The notes below the pieces were generated by a model. That model was not told where the DNA came from. It saw only the letters and a program-made list of their open reading frames with translations, and ran no database searches. This document shows, one piece after another, positions 1 through 8,719 of a DNA stretch of 64,000 nt. Source of the stretch: Oceanospirillum sp048270425. GTDB lineage: Bacteria > Pseudomonadota > Gammaproteobacteria > Pseudomonadales > Halomonadaceae. Both the position numbers and the translations under genes were made by a program. Numbering within the stretch: the first letter of the stretch is position 1; the number at the start of each line of letters is the position of its first letter. Location: NCBI GenBank assembly GCA_048270425.1, contig JBLWSY010000020.1, positions 11,891 to 75,890 of the forward strand, written 5' to 3'.

Positions 1-2822
1 CTCTGGTTGCCGTTGGCGATCAGGTTAAAACCGGTCAATTGATCGCAAAAGCCGATGGTTTTATCAGCGCCAATATTCACGCCTCGATTTCCGGCACCGT
101 AACCGCTATCGGCGAGCATCCGATCCCCCACGCCTCCGGCATGAACGACCTCTGCATCACCATCGAATCCGACGGCAAAGATGAGTGGGCGATGCTGGAG
201 CCGGTGAGTGACTGGCAGAATGCCGAGGTTGATACCCTGCTGAGCGCCATCTCTAGAGCCGGTATCGTGGGTATGGGCGGCGCAGGCTTCCCGACTGCGG
301 TAAAAGCAAAAACCCGTGAGCGCCACGCCATTGATACTCTGGTGATTAACGCTGCTGAGTGTGAGCCTTATATCACCGCCGACGATATGACGATGCGTAC
401 CTACCCGCAACAGCTGGTACTGGGTGCACAGATCCTCTGCAAACTGGTTGATCCGAGTAGCTGTCTTATCGGTATCGAAGACAACAAACCGGAAGCGATC
501 AAAGTCCTGCAGGAAGCTACCAAGGGCACCCATATTGATGTGGTCGTGGTCCCAACCAAATACCCGTCCGGGGGTGAGAAGCAGCTGATTAAAATTCTGA
601 CCGGCCGTGAAGTTCCGTCCGGCGGCCTGCCTGCAGATATCGGTGTCGTGTGTCAGAACGTCGGCACCGCCATCGCTATCGCCAAAGCAGTGACACTGGG
701 CGAGCCTCTGGTCAGCCGTATCACCACCCTGACCGGCAACGCTATGGCCCGCCGTCAGAACGTGGAAGTGCGCCTTGGCACCCCGATTCGTGAACTACTG
801 GACTATGCAGGCTTTGACGCATCTCTGGCCAGCCGTCTGATTATGGGCGGCCCTATGATGGGCTTTACCCTGACCGGTGATCAGCTGCCTGTGGTGAAAA
901 CCACCAACTGCCTGCTGGCCCCGACCCATCAGGAATTCCCTGATCCGGAACCGGAAAATCCGTGCATCCGTTGCGGTATGTGCGAACAGGCCTGCCCGGC
1001 AGAACTTCTGCCCCAGCAGCTGCACTGGTTTGCCAAAGCGGAAGAGTTTGAGAAAGCCCAGCTATTCAACCTGTTTGACTGTATCGAATGTGGTGCCTGT
1101 GCCTATGTTTGCCCAAGCAGCATTCCGCTGGTGCAGTACTACCGCTTTGCCAAAACCGAGATCCGGAACGAACAGGAAGAAGCGAAAAAAGCAGAGCGCG
1201 CCAAGATTCGCTTTGAACAGCGTCAGGCGCGCCTGGAACGTGAAGAAGCTGAGAAGATTGCTGCCCGTAATGCCCGTATGGCTGCAGCGGCGGCTAAATC
1301 ACCAGCCAGTTCAGCCTCTGCTGCAACGCCTTCACCGACACCTGCCGCTAACGGCCTGGATGAAGCGGCCGCTAAGAAGCTGAAAATTCAGCGCGCAGCC
1401 GCAAGCGTCGCCCTGAAGAAAGCGGAAAAAGCACTGGCGGAAGCCACTGACGAGAACCGCAGCAAGCTGGAAGCGGAGCTTAAAGCGGCACAGGACAAGG
1501 TTGCCTCTATTGATGCCCAACTGGGTGGTACCTCAGCCAGCGCAGTGCATACTGGCTCAGCTCCTGCAGCAACAGCTGCACAAGCAACCAATCCGAACGG
1601 TCTGGATGAAGCAGCACTGAAAAAGCTGAAGATTCAGCGCGCAGCCGCCAGCGTAGCCCTGAAGAAAGCGGAAAAAGCGCTTGCCGAAGCCACTGATGAG
1701 GACAAGTCCAAGCTGGAAACCGATCTGAAAGCCGCTCAGGACAAGGTTGCCGATATCGAGAAACAGCTGGGCATCGCTGCTGCTCCCTCTGCGACAGCAG
1801 AGGCATCAGCTCAGGCAGCACCAACTGCAGCTAACGAAGCGCAGGAAAAAGCCCTGAAGCAGGCCAAGATCGCTGTTGCCGCCAGTAAGGCCGCCATCAA
1901 GAAGGCTGAAAAAGCGCTGGTACATGCCCAGCGAGATAATGACCCGGACGAAGTGGCCGCCAAAGAAGCCGCTATCGTGACCGCGAAAGCCAATGCGGTA
2001 AAAGCGGAAGAGAAACTGAAGGCGCTGGAAGAAACGGCTAAATCAGCTCCGGCTGCCTCCCCAGCGCAAGGAGCACCTGCGGCTGATTCCGCTGATCAGG
2101 AAAAAGCCCTGAAGCAGGCTAAGATCGCCGCCGCTGCCAGCAAAGCCGCTATCAAGAAAGCAGAGAAAGAGCTGACTGCAGCGCAGGATTCCGGCGATGC
2201 CGAACAGATCACCGCCTGCGAAGCCAAGCTGACCACCGCTAAAGAGAAAGCTCAGCAGGCAGCGGATAAACTGACCGCTCTGCAGAATGCTGCGTCTCAG
2301 CCAAAGGCAGAAGCACCGGCTGCGAGCTCTGGTGACGATGCGGTTGCTGATCAGGAAAAAGCACTGAAACAGGCTAAGATTGCCGCCGCAGCCAGCAAAG
2401 CCGCCATCAAAAAGGCGGAGAAAGAGCTGACCGCCGCTCAGGATTCGGACAATGCGGATGAGATCGTAGCCTGTGAAACCAAGCTCCGTACCATCAAAGA
2501 AAAAGCCCAGCAGGCCGCGGATAAATTAGCAGCTCTGCAGAATAGCACAGCAATTAGCCCTAAAGCAGAAGCCACACAAACCGCTCCTTCCAGTGAGGCT
2601 GCAGATAACGAGGCTAAGGAAAAGGCACTCAAACAGGCGAAAATTATCGCTGCAGCGACTAAGACTGCGCTGAAGAAAGCGGAAAAGGTGCTGGCTGAAG
2701 CAGAAGCCTCCGGCGATGCCCAGGCGATCAGTGATCAGCAAGCCGTCGTTGAACGTTGTAAAAACAAATTCGCCGATGCCGAGCAGAAACTGGCTCAGCT
2801 AACCGGCACTGAAGTGTGTTAA
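1..2822 (+). CDS. rnfC: Ion-translocating oxidoreductase subunit RnfC (5' end cut by window)
   Basis: Peripheral iron-sulfur subunit of the Rnf/Rsx complex, which couples electron transfer between NADH and ferredoxin-type carriers to ion movement across the inner membrane. The frame is open from position 3, so the real start is upstream; the TTG at 39 is only the first start-like codon. Two 4Fe-4S motifs are visible: CIRCGMCEQACP (from about 963) and CIECGACAYVCP (from about 1081). After the core there is a roughly 550-residue Ala/Lys/Glu-rich tail (about 1180-2820) built of six units of about 80 residues, each with a KQAKIAAAASKAAIKKAEK-like stretch, probably helical. RnfC tails vary in length between species, and this one is long. 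rnfD follows 14 bp later in the same operon. Confidence 0.96.
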   Translation, partial: LVAVGDQVKTGQLIAKADGFISANIHASISGTVTAIGEHPIPHASGMNDLCITIESDGKDEWAMLEPVSDWQNAEVDTLLSAISRAGIVGMGGAGFPTAVKAKTRERHAIDTLVINAAECEPYITADDMTMRTYPQQLVLGAQILCKLVDPSSCLIGIEDNKPEAIKVLQEATKGTHIDVVVVPTKYPSGGEKQLIKILTGREVPSGGLPADIGVVCQNVGTAIAIAKAVTLGEPLVSRITTLTGNAMARRQNVEVRLGTPIRELLDYAGFDASLASRLIMGGPMMGFTLTGDQLPVVKTTNCLLAPTHQEFPDPEPENPCIRCGMCEQACPAELLPQQLHWFAKAEEFEKAQLFNLFDCIECGACAYVCPSSIPLVQYYRFAKTEIRNEQEEAKKAERAKIRFEQRQARLEREEAEKIAARNARMAAAAAKSPASSASAATPSPTPAANGLDEAAAKKLKIQRAAASVALKKAEKALAEATDENRSKLEAELKAAQDKVASIDAQLGGTSASAVHTGSAPAATAAQATNPNGLDEAALKKLKIQRAAASVALKKAEKALAEATDEDKSKLETDLKAAQDKVADIEKQLGIAAAPSATAEASAQAAPTAANEAQEKALKQAKIAVAASKAAIKKAEKALVHAQRDNDPDEVAAKEAAIVTAKANAVKAEEKLKALEETAKSAPAASPAQGAPAADSADQEKALKQAKIAAAASKAAIKKAEKELTAAQDSGDAEQITACEAKLTTAKEKAQQAADKLTALQNAASQPKAEAPAASSGDDAVADQEKALKQAKIAAAASKAAIKKAEKELTAAQDSDNADEIVACETKLRTIKEKAQQAADKLAALQNSTAISPKAEATQTAPSSEAADNEAKEKALKQAKIIAAATKTALKKAEKVLAEAEASGDAQAISDQQAVVERCKNKFADAEQKLAQLTGTEVC

Positions 2823-2836
2823 GGGTCTGAACGATT

Positions 2837-3883
2837 ATGGCATTTATTCGGGTTTCATCCCCCCACCTGCACCGTCCCCTCAGCACCAGCAAGGTGATGC
2901 AGACGGTCATTCTGGCAACCCTTCCGGGGCTTGCGGCACTGACCTGGCTGTTTGGCTGGGGTTCGATCATCAATGTGCTGATCGCATCGGTTTCCGGCCT
3001 GCTGTTTGAGGCACTGATCCTTAAGATGCGCAGCCGCAATCCGCTGCCGGCACTGAAAGACAACAGCGCCCTGCTGACCTGTGTGCTGCTGGGTATCGCA
3101 CTGCCGCCACTGGCTCCCTGGTGGTTGGTGGTAACCGGTACCTTTGTGGCGATTGTGATTGCCAAACAGCTCTACGGCGGTCTGGGTAACAACCCCTTCA
3201 ACCCGGCGATGGTGGCCTATGCCTTGCTGCTGATCTCCTTTCCGGTTGAGATGACCCAATGGATGGCTCCGGCAGCTCTGCTGGATAGCGGTGTTTCCCT
3301 GACTCAGAGCCTGTCAGCCGTGTTTGGTGGTGCGGTTAATGCGCCTGATGCCTTTACCATGGCGACCCCGCTGGATGGCTTTAAGCACAAAGGCGCGCTG
3401 ATGGCCGATGAGTACTGGGTACAGAACGGCTTCCAACCGGAGAAAGTTTGGGAAGCCTGGGCGACCGCGTCTATCGCCTTTATGGTGGGCGGCCTTTACC
3501 TGCTCTGGAAACGCATTTTCACCTGGCACACGCCGGTAGCTATGCTGGGCACCCTGTTCGTATTGTCGCTGCTGTTCTACGGTACCGATGCCAGCAACTA
3601 CGCCTCGCCGATGGTGCATCTGTTGTCCGGCGCAACCATGTTCGGTGCTTTCTTTATCGCTACCGACCCAGTGACAGCTGCCACCAGTAACAAGGGCAAA
3701 ATCTGGTTTGGTATCGGTATCGGTGTGCTGGTCTATGCGATCCGTACCTGGGGTAACTACCCCGATGCTGTGGCCTTCTCAGTATTGCTGATGAACTTTG
3801 CCGCCCCCTTTATCGACTACTACACTCAGCCCCGCAGCTTTGGTCACAACAAAGCGCGCAAAGGCATTAAGAACGAGAAGTAA
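2837..3883 (+). CDS. rnfD: Ion-translocating oxidoreductase subunit RnfD
   Basis: Integral membrane flavin subunit of the Rnf complex, related to NqrB. The 348 residues match the family length. Hydrophobic helices run throughout. The LLSGATMFGAFFIATDP stretch (about residues 257-273) contains the SGAT motif whose Thr carries covalent FMN in this family. The ATG at 2837 follows an AAGGGTC ribosome site. It lies 14 bp after rnfC and 9 bp before rnfG, so it is part of one operon. Confidence 0.96.
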   Translation: MAFIRVSSPHLHRPLSTSKVMQTVILATLPGLAALTWLFGWGSIINVLIASVSGLLFEALILKMRSRNPLPALKDNSALLTCVLLGIALPPLAPWWLVVTGTFVAIVIAKQLYGGLGNNPFNPAMVAYALLLISFPVEMTQWMAPAALLDSGVSLTQSLSAVFGGAVNAPDAFTMATPLDGFKHKGALMADEYWVQNGFQPEKVWEAWATASIAFMVGGLYLLWKRIFTWHTPVAMLGTLFVLSLLFYGTDASNYASPMVHLLSGATMFGAFFIATDPVTAATSNKGKIWFGIGIGVLVYAIRTWGNYPDAVAFSVLLMNFAAPFIDYYTQPRSFGHNKARKGIKNEK

Positions 3884-3892
3884 GGATTTTCA

Positions 3893-4621
3893 ATGCAACA
3901 CACAGTACCTGAACCTCAGCAACCAGACGATCAGAATGACGATCAGGCAGCGGAAACCACTCTGCTGCAGTCGGTGATCCGCAGCAGTATCGGCCTTGGC
4001 ATCTTTGCCATTGTAACGGCGGGTGTGATCGCGGTGACTCAGATCAGTACCAAAGAGAGCATTGCGGAAAACATCCGTCAGTCCCAGACCCGCAGCCTGT
4101 ATGAGATTCTGCCTGCGGATCAGATCGACAATGACCTTCTGAACGACACCCTGACACTGGCATCAAGCCCGATTCTGGGTAACAAAGAGCCACTGCAGAT
4201 TTATGTCGGCCGCAAGCAAGGTCAGACCGTGGCGCTGCTGTTCCCCGTGAGCAACCCTAATGGCTACAGCGGCAATATTGATCTGTTAGTTGGTGTTAAG
4301 CGTAACGGCGAACTGGCCGGTGTGCGGGTTCTGAACCACAAAGAAACACCGGGGCTGGGTGATAAAGTTGAAACCGCCAAGTCTGACTGGATTCTGGGCT
4401 TTGCCGGTATGTCTCTGGAAAATCCGGGACCGGATGCCTGGAAAGTGAAAAAAGATGGCGGCCAGATCGACCAGTTTACCGGCGCGACCATTACTCCCCG
4501 TGCGGTTGTGAATCAGACCCGCGCGGTGCTGGAATACTTTGCCAAACATAAAGACCGTTTGCTGGAGACGACGCCAGCCAACACTGAAATTCTGCAGGAA
4601 ACTGCTGGTAATCAACAATAA
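3893..4621 (+). CDS. rnfG: Ion-translocating oxidoreductase subunit RnfG
   Basis: Single-span, largely periplasmic flavoprotein subunit of Rnf, related to NqrC. A polar 29-residue N-terminus precedes one membrane helix (about residues 30-52). The FTGATITPRAVV motif near residue 196 is the S/T-G-A-T site where FMN is esterified to the Thr. Length 242 residues is slightly longer than the usual 205-215, mainly because of extra N- and C-terminal polar sequence. It is followed 89 bp later by rnfE. Confidence 0.95.
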   Translation: MQHTVPEPQQPDDQNDDQAAETTLLQSVIRSSIGLGIFAIVTAGVIAVTQISTKESIAENIRQSQTRSLYEILPADQIDNDLLNDTLTLASSPILGNKEPLQIYVGRKQGQTVALLFPVSNPNGYSGNIDLLVGVKRNGELAGVRVLNHKETPGLGDKVETAKSDWILGFAGMSLENPGPDAWKVKKDGGQIDQFTGATITPRAVVNQTRAVLEYFAKHKDRLLETTPANTEILQETAGNQQ

Positions 4622-4710
4622 GCAGCTTTTGCTTAAACCGAACAGCTTGGGCTTAAATCAATCATTTTTTGCCTGAACTAATCAGCAGCCCTGAATTGAG
4701 AGTCAAAACC

Positions 4711-5421
4711 ATGAGCGCAACAAAAAGCTATCAGGAAATTACCGCTGACGGTCTCTGGAATAACAACCCGGCGCTGGTTCAGCTACTGGGTCTTTGCCCG
4801 CTGCTGGCGGTAACCGGTTCTGTCGTTAACGCACTGGGTCTGGGTGTCGCTACTATTTTAGTACTGGCGGGCTCTAACCTGTCGGTGTCCATGATCCGTA
4901 ACTTTGTGCCGGAGCAGGTGCGTCTGCCCGCCTTTGTGATGATCATCGCTTCCTTCGTGACCTGTGCCGAGCTGCTGATGCAGGCCTTCACCTACGAGCT
5001 GTATCTGATTCTGGGTATCTTTATTCCGCTGATCGTAACCAACTGTGTGATTCTGGGTCGTGCGGATGCTTTTGCCAGTAAGAACCCGATTCTGCCTGCG
5101 GTCACCGATGGTTTTATGATGGGTATCGGCTTTACTGTGGTACTGGTACTGCTGGGCGGTATGCGCGAGCTGATCGGTCAGGGCACCCTGTTCGAAAATA
5201 TGCAGCTGCTGTTTGGCCCTATGGCCGCTAACTGGAAGATCGTCGTGTTTGAAGACTACAGCTTCCTGTTTGCCATTCTGCCACCGGGTGCATTTGTGGG
5301 TATGGGTCTGCTGATCGCCCTGAAAAACATCGTGGACGGTCACCTGAAAGCCCGTGCCGAGCGCAACAAGGTTGATGAGCCAAAACCCACCGTTGACCGC
5401 CGCGTGCGCGTTACGGGTTAA
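4711..5421 (+). CDS. rnfE: Ion-translocating oxidoreductase subunit RnfE
   Basis: Integral membrane subunit of the Rnf complex (NqrD/RnfE family), about six helices, 236 residues. The frame is open from 4669, but ATG 4711 (MSATKSYQEI) matches the usual RnfE start just before the conserved DGLWNNNPALVQLLGLCPLLA region, so I chose it. Nothing after it resembles nth, which in many genomes closes the rnf operon; here nth lies about 15 kb away. The next gene (DUF1543) begins 27 bp after the stop and may be cotranscribed. Confidence 0.95.
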   Translation: MSATKSYQEITADGLWNNNPALVQLLGLCPLLAVTGSVVNALGLGVATILVLAGSNLSVSMIRNFVPEQVRLPAFVMIIASFVTCAELLMQAFTYELYLILGIFIPLIVTNCVILGRADAFASKNPILPAVTDGFMMGIGFTVVLVLLGGMRELIGQGTLFENMQLLFGPMAANWKIVVFEDYSFLFAILPPGAFVGMGLLIALKNIVDGHLKARAERNKVDEPKPTVDRRVRVTG

Positions 5422-5448
5422 AACGAAAGAACAAGGTCAGGTACGCTG

Positions 5449-5970
5449 ATGCCACAGCTGTTTATGGTCTACCTCGGCGGTCGTGCCGGTCAGTGTCATA
5501 TCGAAGTACACGATGTGCGCTTTGTAGTTGGCGAGCGCATTGAAGACACCTATCAGGCCCTGATACAGCAGTGGTATGGCCACAAAAACAACCTGCATCT
5601 GGACAGCTATCATATCGTCGATACCGTACCCGGTGCCGATGGCCGCAGTTATCAGGTTTCCCTTTCTGCCGAACCTGTCGCATCGGATCTGAAACTCTAC
5701 TTCGTCAATCTGGGGGGTTATCAGCCGGATCAGATGGCAGAACAACACGCCTTCGGTCTCTTCGCCTGCCGCAACGATGAAGAAGCCAAGCAGATGGCAA
5801 AACGTCATCTGCTGACCACCGCCAGCCATCAGCATAAAGACAATCTGCACGATGTGGATGACTGCCTGCCGATCTCTCTGCTGGAGAACTGGCATATTCA
5901 GCTGACTGCCACCGAAAAACCGGTTAAGCCCCTGCGCCCGGACTGGTTCGGTTATGAGGTGATTGGCTAA
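5449..5970 (+). CDS. DUF1543 domain-containing protein
   Basis: A 173-residue soluble protein with two copies of the small DUF1543 fold: MVYLGGRAGQCHIEVHD at the N-terminus, then a second, similar block beginning LYFVNLGGYQPDQMAEQHAF near residue 84. The family has no established function. A good AAGGTCAGG ribosome site precedes the ATG. It sits 27 bp downstream of rnfE, which may only reflect compact packing. Confidence 0.85.
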   Translation: MPQLFMVYLGGRAGQCHIEVHDVRFVVGERIEDTYQALIQQWYGHKNNLHLDSYHIVDTVPGADGRSYQVSLSAEPVASDLKLYFVNLGGYQPDQMAEQHAFGLFACRNDEEAKQMAKRHLLTTASHQHKDNLHDVDDCLPISLLENWHIQLTATEKPVKPLRPDWFGYEVIG

Positions 5971-6102
5971 GCCTCTCTCTATTTTACGTCCTCTCTTACA
6001 TCCTCTTTACGATCTCTTTATCGGCTTCCAAACAGTGTTAGACTGCGTTACTTGGTAATCCTCAAGCCATAGTCACCGTCAAACATCGACAAGGAAGCTA
6101 AG

Positions 6103-7461
6103 ATGCCAGCATCAAAGAAAAACAAATCTCAAGTCACCGCTAATCAACAACGCCAGCAGCTGATCCATCAGGAGCTGGAACGGGTCGACTTTAAAGATCC
6201 GGCTTTGGGCTGCGCCAAACATATCAAGATGGCCACCAACCCCTTTGTCTTTCTACGGGGCTCAGCACAGCTGTTTTATGCCGATCTGGCCAAAGGCAAT
6301 CTGAAGCTGCCGGAAGCGCTGCTGACAACGCCTCTGACCACCATTATGGGCGACTGCCATACCTCTAACTTCGGCTTTCTGAGCGAGGAAGGAGCCCACG
6401 GCGAAAGCGTGATCTTTGCCCCTAATGATTTTGATGATGCCTGCGTCGGCCATGCCGCGTGGGATCTGGCGCGTTTCTGTACCAGTCTGGCCTTATGTGT
6501 GGATTTTGCCGAAGGGGCTCTGGCAGGCCGCTATGCCTTAGAGGAAGCCCTTGATGATGATCAGGCCGTAAGTGCGGCTCAAAGTCACACGGCGATGACC
6601 GCCTTTCTGGAGCAGTATCTGGCAACCTGTCAGCAGTGTGCTGACGATGCCGACAACCGCAATCAGGTGCTGGATGGCTTTAAAAAGAAACATATTCTGA
6701 AAGCCCCATACAAGAAGGCCAAGAAACGTATTTGGGGCGGGAAGAAGTTTATGGAGAAAAGCTCACTGGCAAAAGAGGTTGATATCAGCCAGCAACCGCT
6801 TCGCTTCCGTGATCGTCCGGAGCGCTTTAAACCCCTTTCTGCCCAAGAAGCACAAGAGCTTATCCAGCACTTTGAACCCTATATGGATGACAGCATCCTT
6901 GATATTACCGAGCGCCTGAATGCAGGCACCGGCTCGGTAAATATGCGTCGCTTCTACTGTCTTGTGGGGCCGAAGGATTTTACCTCTGAGGATGATCTGG
7001 AACTCTGCCATCTGGTGGAGATCAAGCGCCAGCGCCATGCTGCACCTCTGTATCATTTTCCGGAACTGAGTGCGGTGAACCGCCTGAATCCTGCCCACCT
7101 GACCGTACACTGCCAGCAGCGTATGCAACGCAAACCGGATCTGGTACTGGATGAAGCCAAATGGCAGGACGCCCACTGGCTGATCCGCTCCCGTCATCAC
7201 GCCCGCGTGGGGATTGATCCTGAGGATATTGTCTTTGGCGAACAGGCGGTGAACGGCGGTTTTGAACAATACGCAGCGACCTGCGGGCAGGCCCTCGCCC
7301 TCGCACACTGTCGCGGCGACCGCCGCTCCACCCGCTTTGAACAGGCGATGTCAGCAGTTCTCCCCGATCAGATCGAAGCCCTGATCAACGCCTGTGAAGG
7401 TTACGCGGAACAGGTAAAAGAGGATTGCGGGTATTTGCGGGGGTTGTATTTGGGTGAGTAA
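6103..7461 (+). CDS. DUF2252 family protein (kinase-like fold)
   Basis: A 452-residue protein of the DUF2252 family. Family members are thought to have an aminoglycoside-phosphotransferase/kinase-like fold, but the substrate is unknown. Visible features include FLRGSAQLFYADL near residue 50, GDCHTSNFGFL (about residues 84-94) and NDFDDACVGHAAWDLAR (about 108-124), which resemble the catalytic HxxN and DFD loops of such kinases. The start follows an AAGGAAG site. It stands alone and is the last GC-rich gene before the AT-rich defence pair. Confidence 0.85.
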   Translation: MPASKKNKSQVTANQQRQQLIHQELERVDFKDPALGCAKHIKMATNPFVFLRGSAQLFYADLAKGNLKLPEALLTTPLTTIMGDCHTSNFGFLSEEGAHGESVIFAPNDFDDACVGHAAWDLARFCTSLALCVDFAEGALAGRYALEEALDDDQAVSAAQSHTAMTAFLEQYLATCQQCADDADNRNQVLDGFKKKHILKAPYKKAKKRIWGGKKFMEKSSLAKEVDISQQPLRFRDRPERFKPLSAQEAQELIQHFEPYMDDSILDITERLNAGTGSVNMRRFYCLVGPKDFTSEDDLELCHLVEIKRQRHAAPLYHFPELSAVNRLNPAHLTVHCQQRMQRKPDLVLDEAKWQDAHWLIRSRHHARVGIDPEDIVFGEQAVNGGFEQYAATCGQALALAHCRGDRRSTRFEQAMSAVLPDQIEALINACEGYAEQVKEDCGYLRGLYLGE

Positions 7462-7531
7462 TTATATGAACCTGACACTTCGTTATTAGTGAATATCTTG
7501 TGAGAATTAAAACTGAACGGAATCATTTTTC

Positions 7532-8719
7532 ATGGCAAAAATTAGTTTAAATGAAATTTATCAACGCAAAATCAACTTTCTAATAGGTTCAGGAGCATCT
7601 TTCGGTCTCTTCCCAACCCTGCAATTGTCAATAAAAGACTCAGAAGATGATACAAAATGTGAAACGATTGAGACACTTGCAACAAGGCTACATGCTTTAT
7701 CTGAGGAAACTCCTAGATTCAAAAGGCATCACACTCTTCTCTTCATGTATTACTACAATGAGATTATAAAGCCTATTCTCAACTTCGAAATCACTAAAAA
7801 TACAGAAAATCATGAATGCACGAACAATTCAGATTGTCCGTCGTGCAAAAAAGAAGAAACAATCAATAATTATGAAACATTCATTGAGTCAATCATCTTA
7901 CTTTTGCAACATAAAAAAAACTTTGAGAAGCGATGCAACCTATTCACTACAAACTATGATGGGTGCATTCCACTAGTTGCAGACAAAATTATTAAAAAGG
8001 GAACCATTGACTTCCATATCAACGATGGGAGCAGTGGATTCCTAGCCAAAAAATTATCCGCGAGGAATTTCAGCAGATATATATCTCAAGCAGGGGTATT
8101 TGGAAAAAACTCTTCAGATATACCCCAGATAAATTTTATCAACCTTCATGGATCTGCATATTGGTATAGCTCAGAAGATACAATCATTGTTGATTACAAT
8201 AGATCTAATCGTGACATCACTATCTCCAAGCCATTATCATCACAGTTAAAGGCATTCAAAGAAATCATAGATAATGACAAAAACAATACAGATGATCTAT
8301 TAAAATCTGAATTTGACATATCTGAAGAAGATGCAAATATTTTTTGGCGCGAATATAAAAAACTACCAATAGTCAACCCTACAAAGTGGAAGTTCCATGA
8401 AACTGTTTTCGAGGAACACTACTACCAAATGTTAAGACTTCTAAGCTATAGCTTAGAAGAGCAAAACTCTGTCCTAATAAGTTTCGCATTTTCCTTTGCC
8501 GACGAGCACATCAGAAACCTAGTAAAGAGATCACTATCTAACCCATCACTGCAAGTATTTATCTGCTGTTTTAGCAACCAAGAAAAAGAAATTATGGATG
8601 GTCACTTTGGCACATACAGAAATATTGAACTTATTCATTTCGAGAATGAATATTTGGACTTCAGTAGATTTAACAAAGAGGTTTTTAATGCAGACTCATT
8701 GAGAGGTGAAGATCAATGA
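7532..8719 (+). CDS. SIR2-domain protein of a SIR2-HerA defence system
   Basis: A 395-residue protein with an N-terminal SIR2 (NADase-type) domain. Visible motifs are INFLIGSGASFG (residues 14-25, nucleotide-binding loop), FTTNYDGC (about 138-145) and INLHGSAYWY (about 208-217), whose His is the expected catalytic residue. Known SIR2 proteins paired with HerA ATPases deplete NAD+ on phage infection. A CTNNSDCPSCKKEE stretch near residue 95 might bind a metal. The gene is clearly AT-rich compared with its neighbours, which suggests horizontal transfer. Its stop overlaps the ATPase start by 4 bp (ATGA at 8716), so the two are translationally coupled. No strong ribosome site is seen. Confidence 0.9.
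   Translation: MAKISLNEIYQRKINFLIGSGASFGLFPTLQLSIKDSEDDTKCETIETLATRLHALSEETPRFKRHHTLLFMYYYNEIIKPILNFEITKNTENHECTNNSDCPSCKKEETINNYETFIESIILLLQHKKNFEKRCNLFTTNYDGCIPLVADKIIKKGTIDFHINDGSSGFLAKKLSARNFSRYISQAGVFGKNSSDIPQINFINLHGSAYWYSSEDTIIVDYNRSNRDITISKPLSSQLKAFKEIIDNDKNNTDDLLKSEFDISEEDANIFWREYKKLPIVNPTKWKFHETVFEEHYYQMLRLLSYSLEEQNSVLISFAFSFADEHIRNLVKRSLSNPSLQVFICCFSNQEKEIMDGHFGTYRNIELIHFENEYLDFSRFNKEVFNADSLRGEDQ

Noticed and set aside
2728..3165. Long minus-strand frame opposite rnfC/rnfD
   Set aside because: It is a shadow of the GC-rich coding strand; the plus-strand rnf genes explain the sequence fully.
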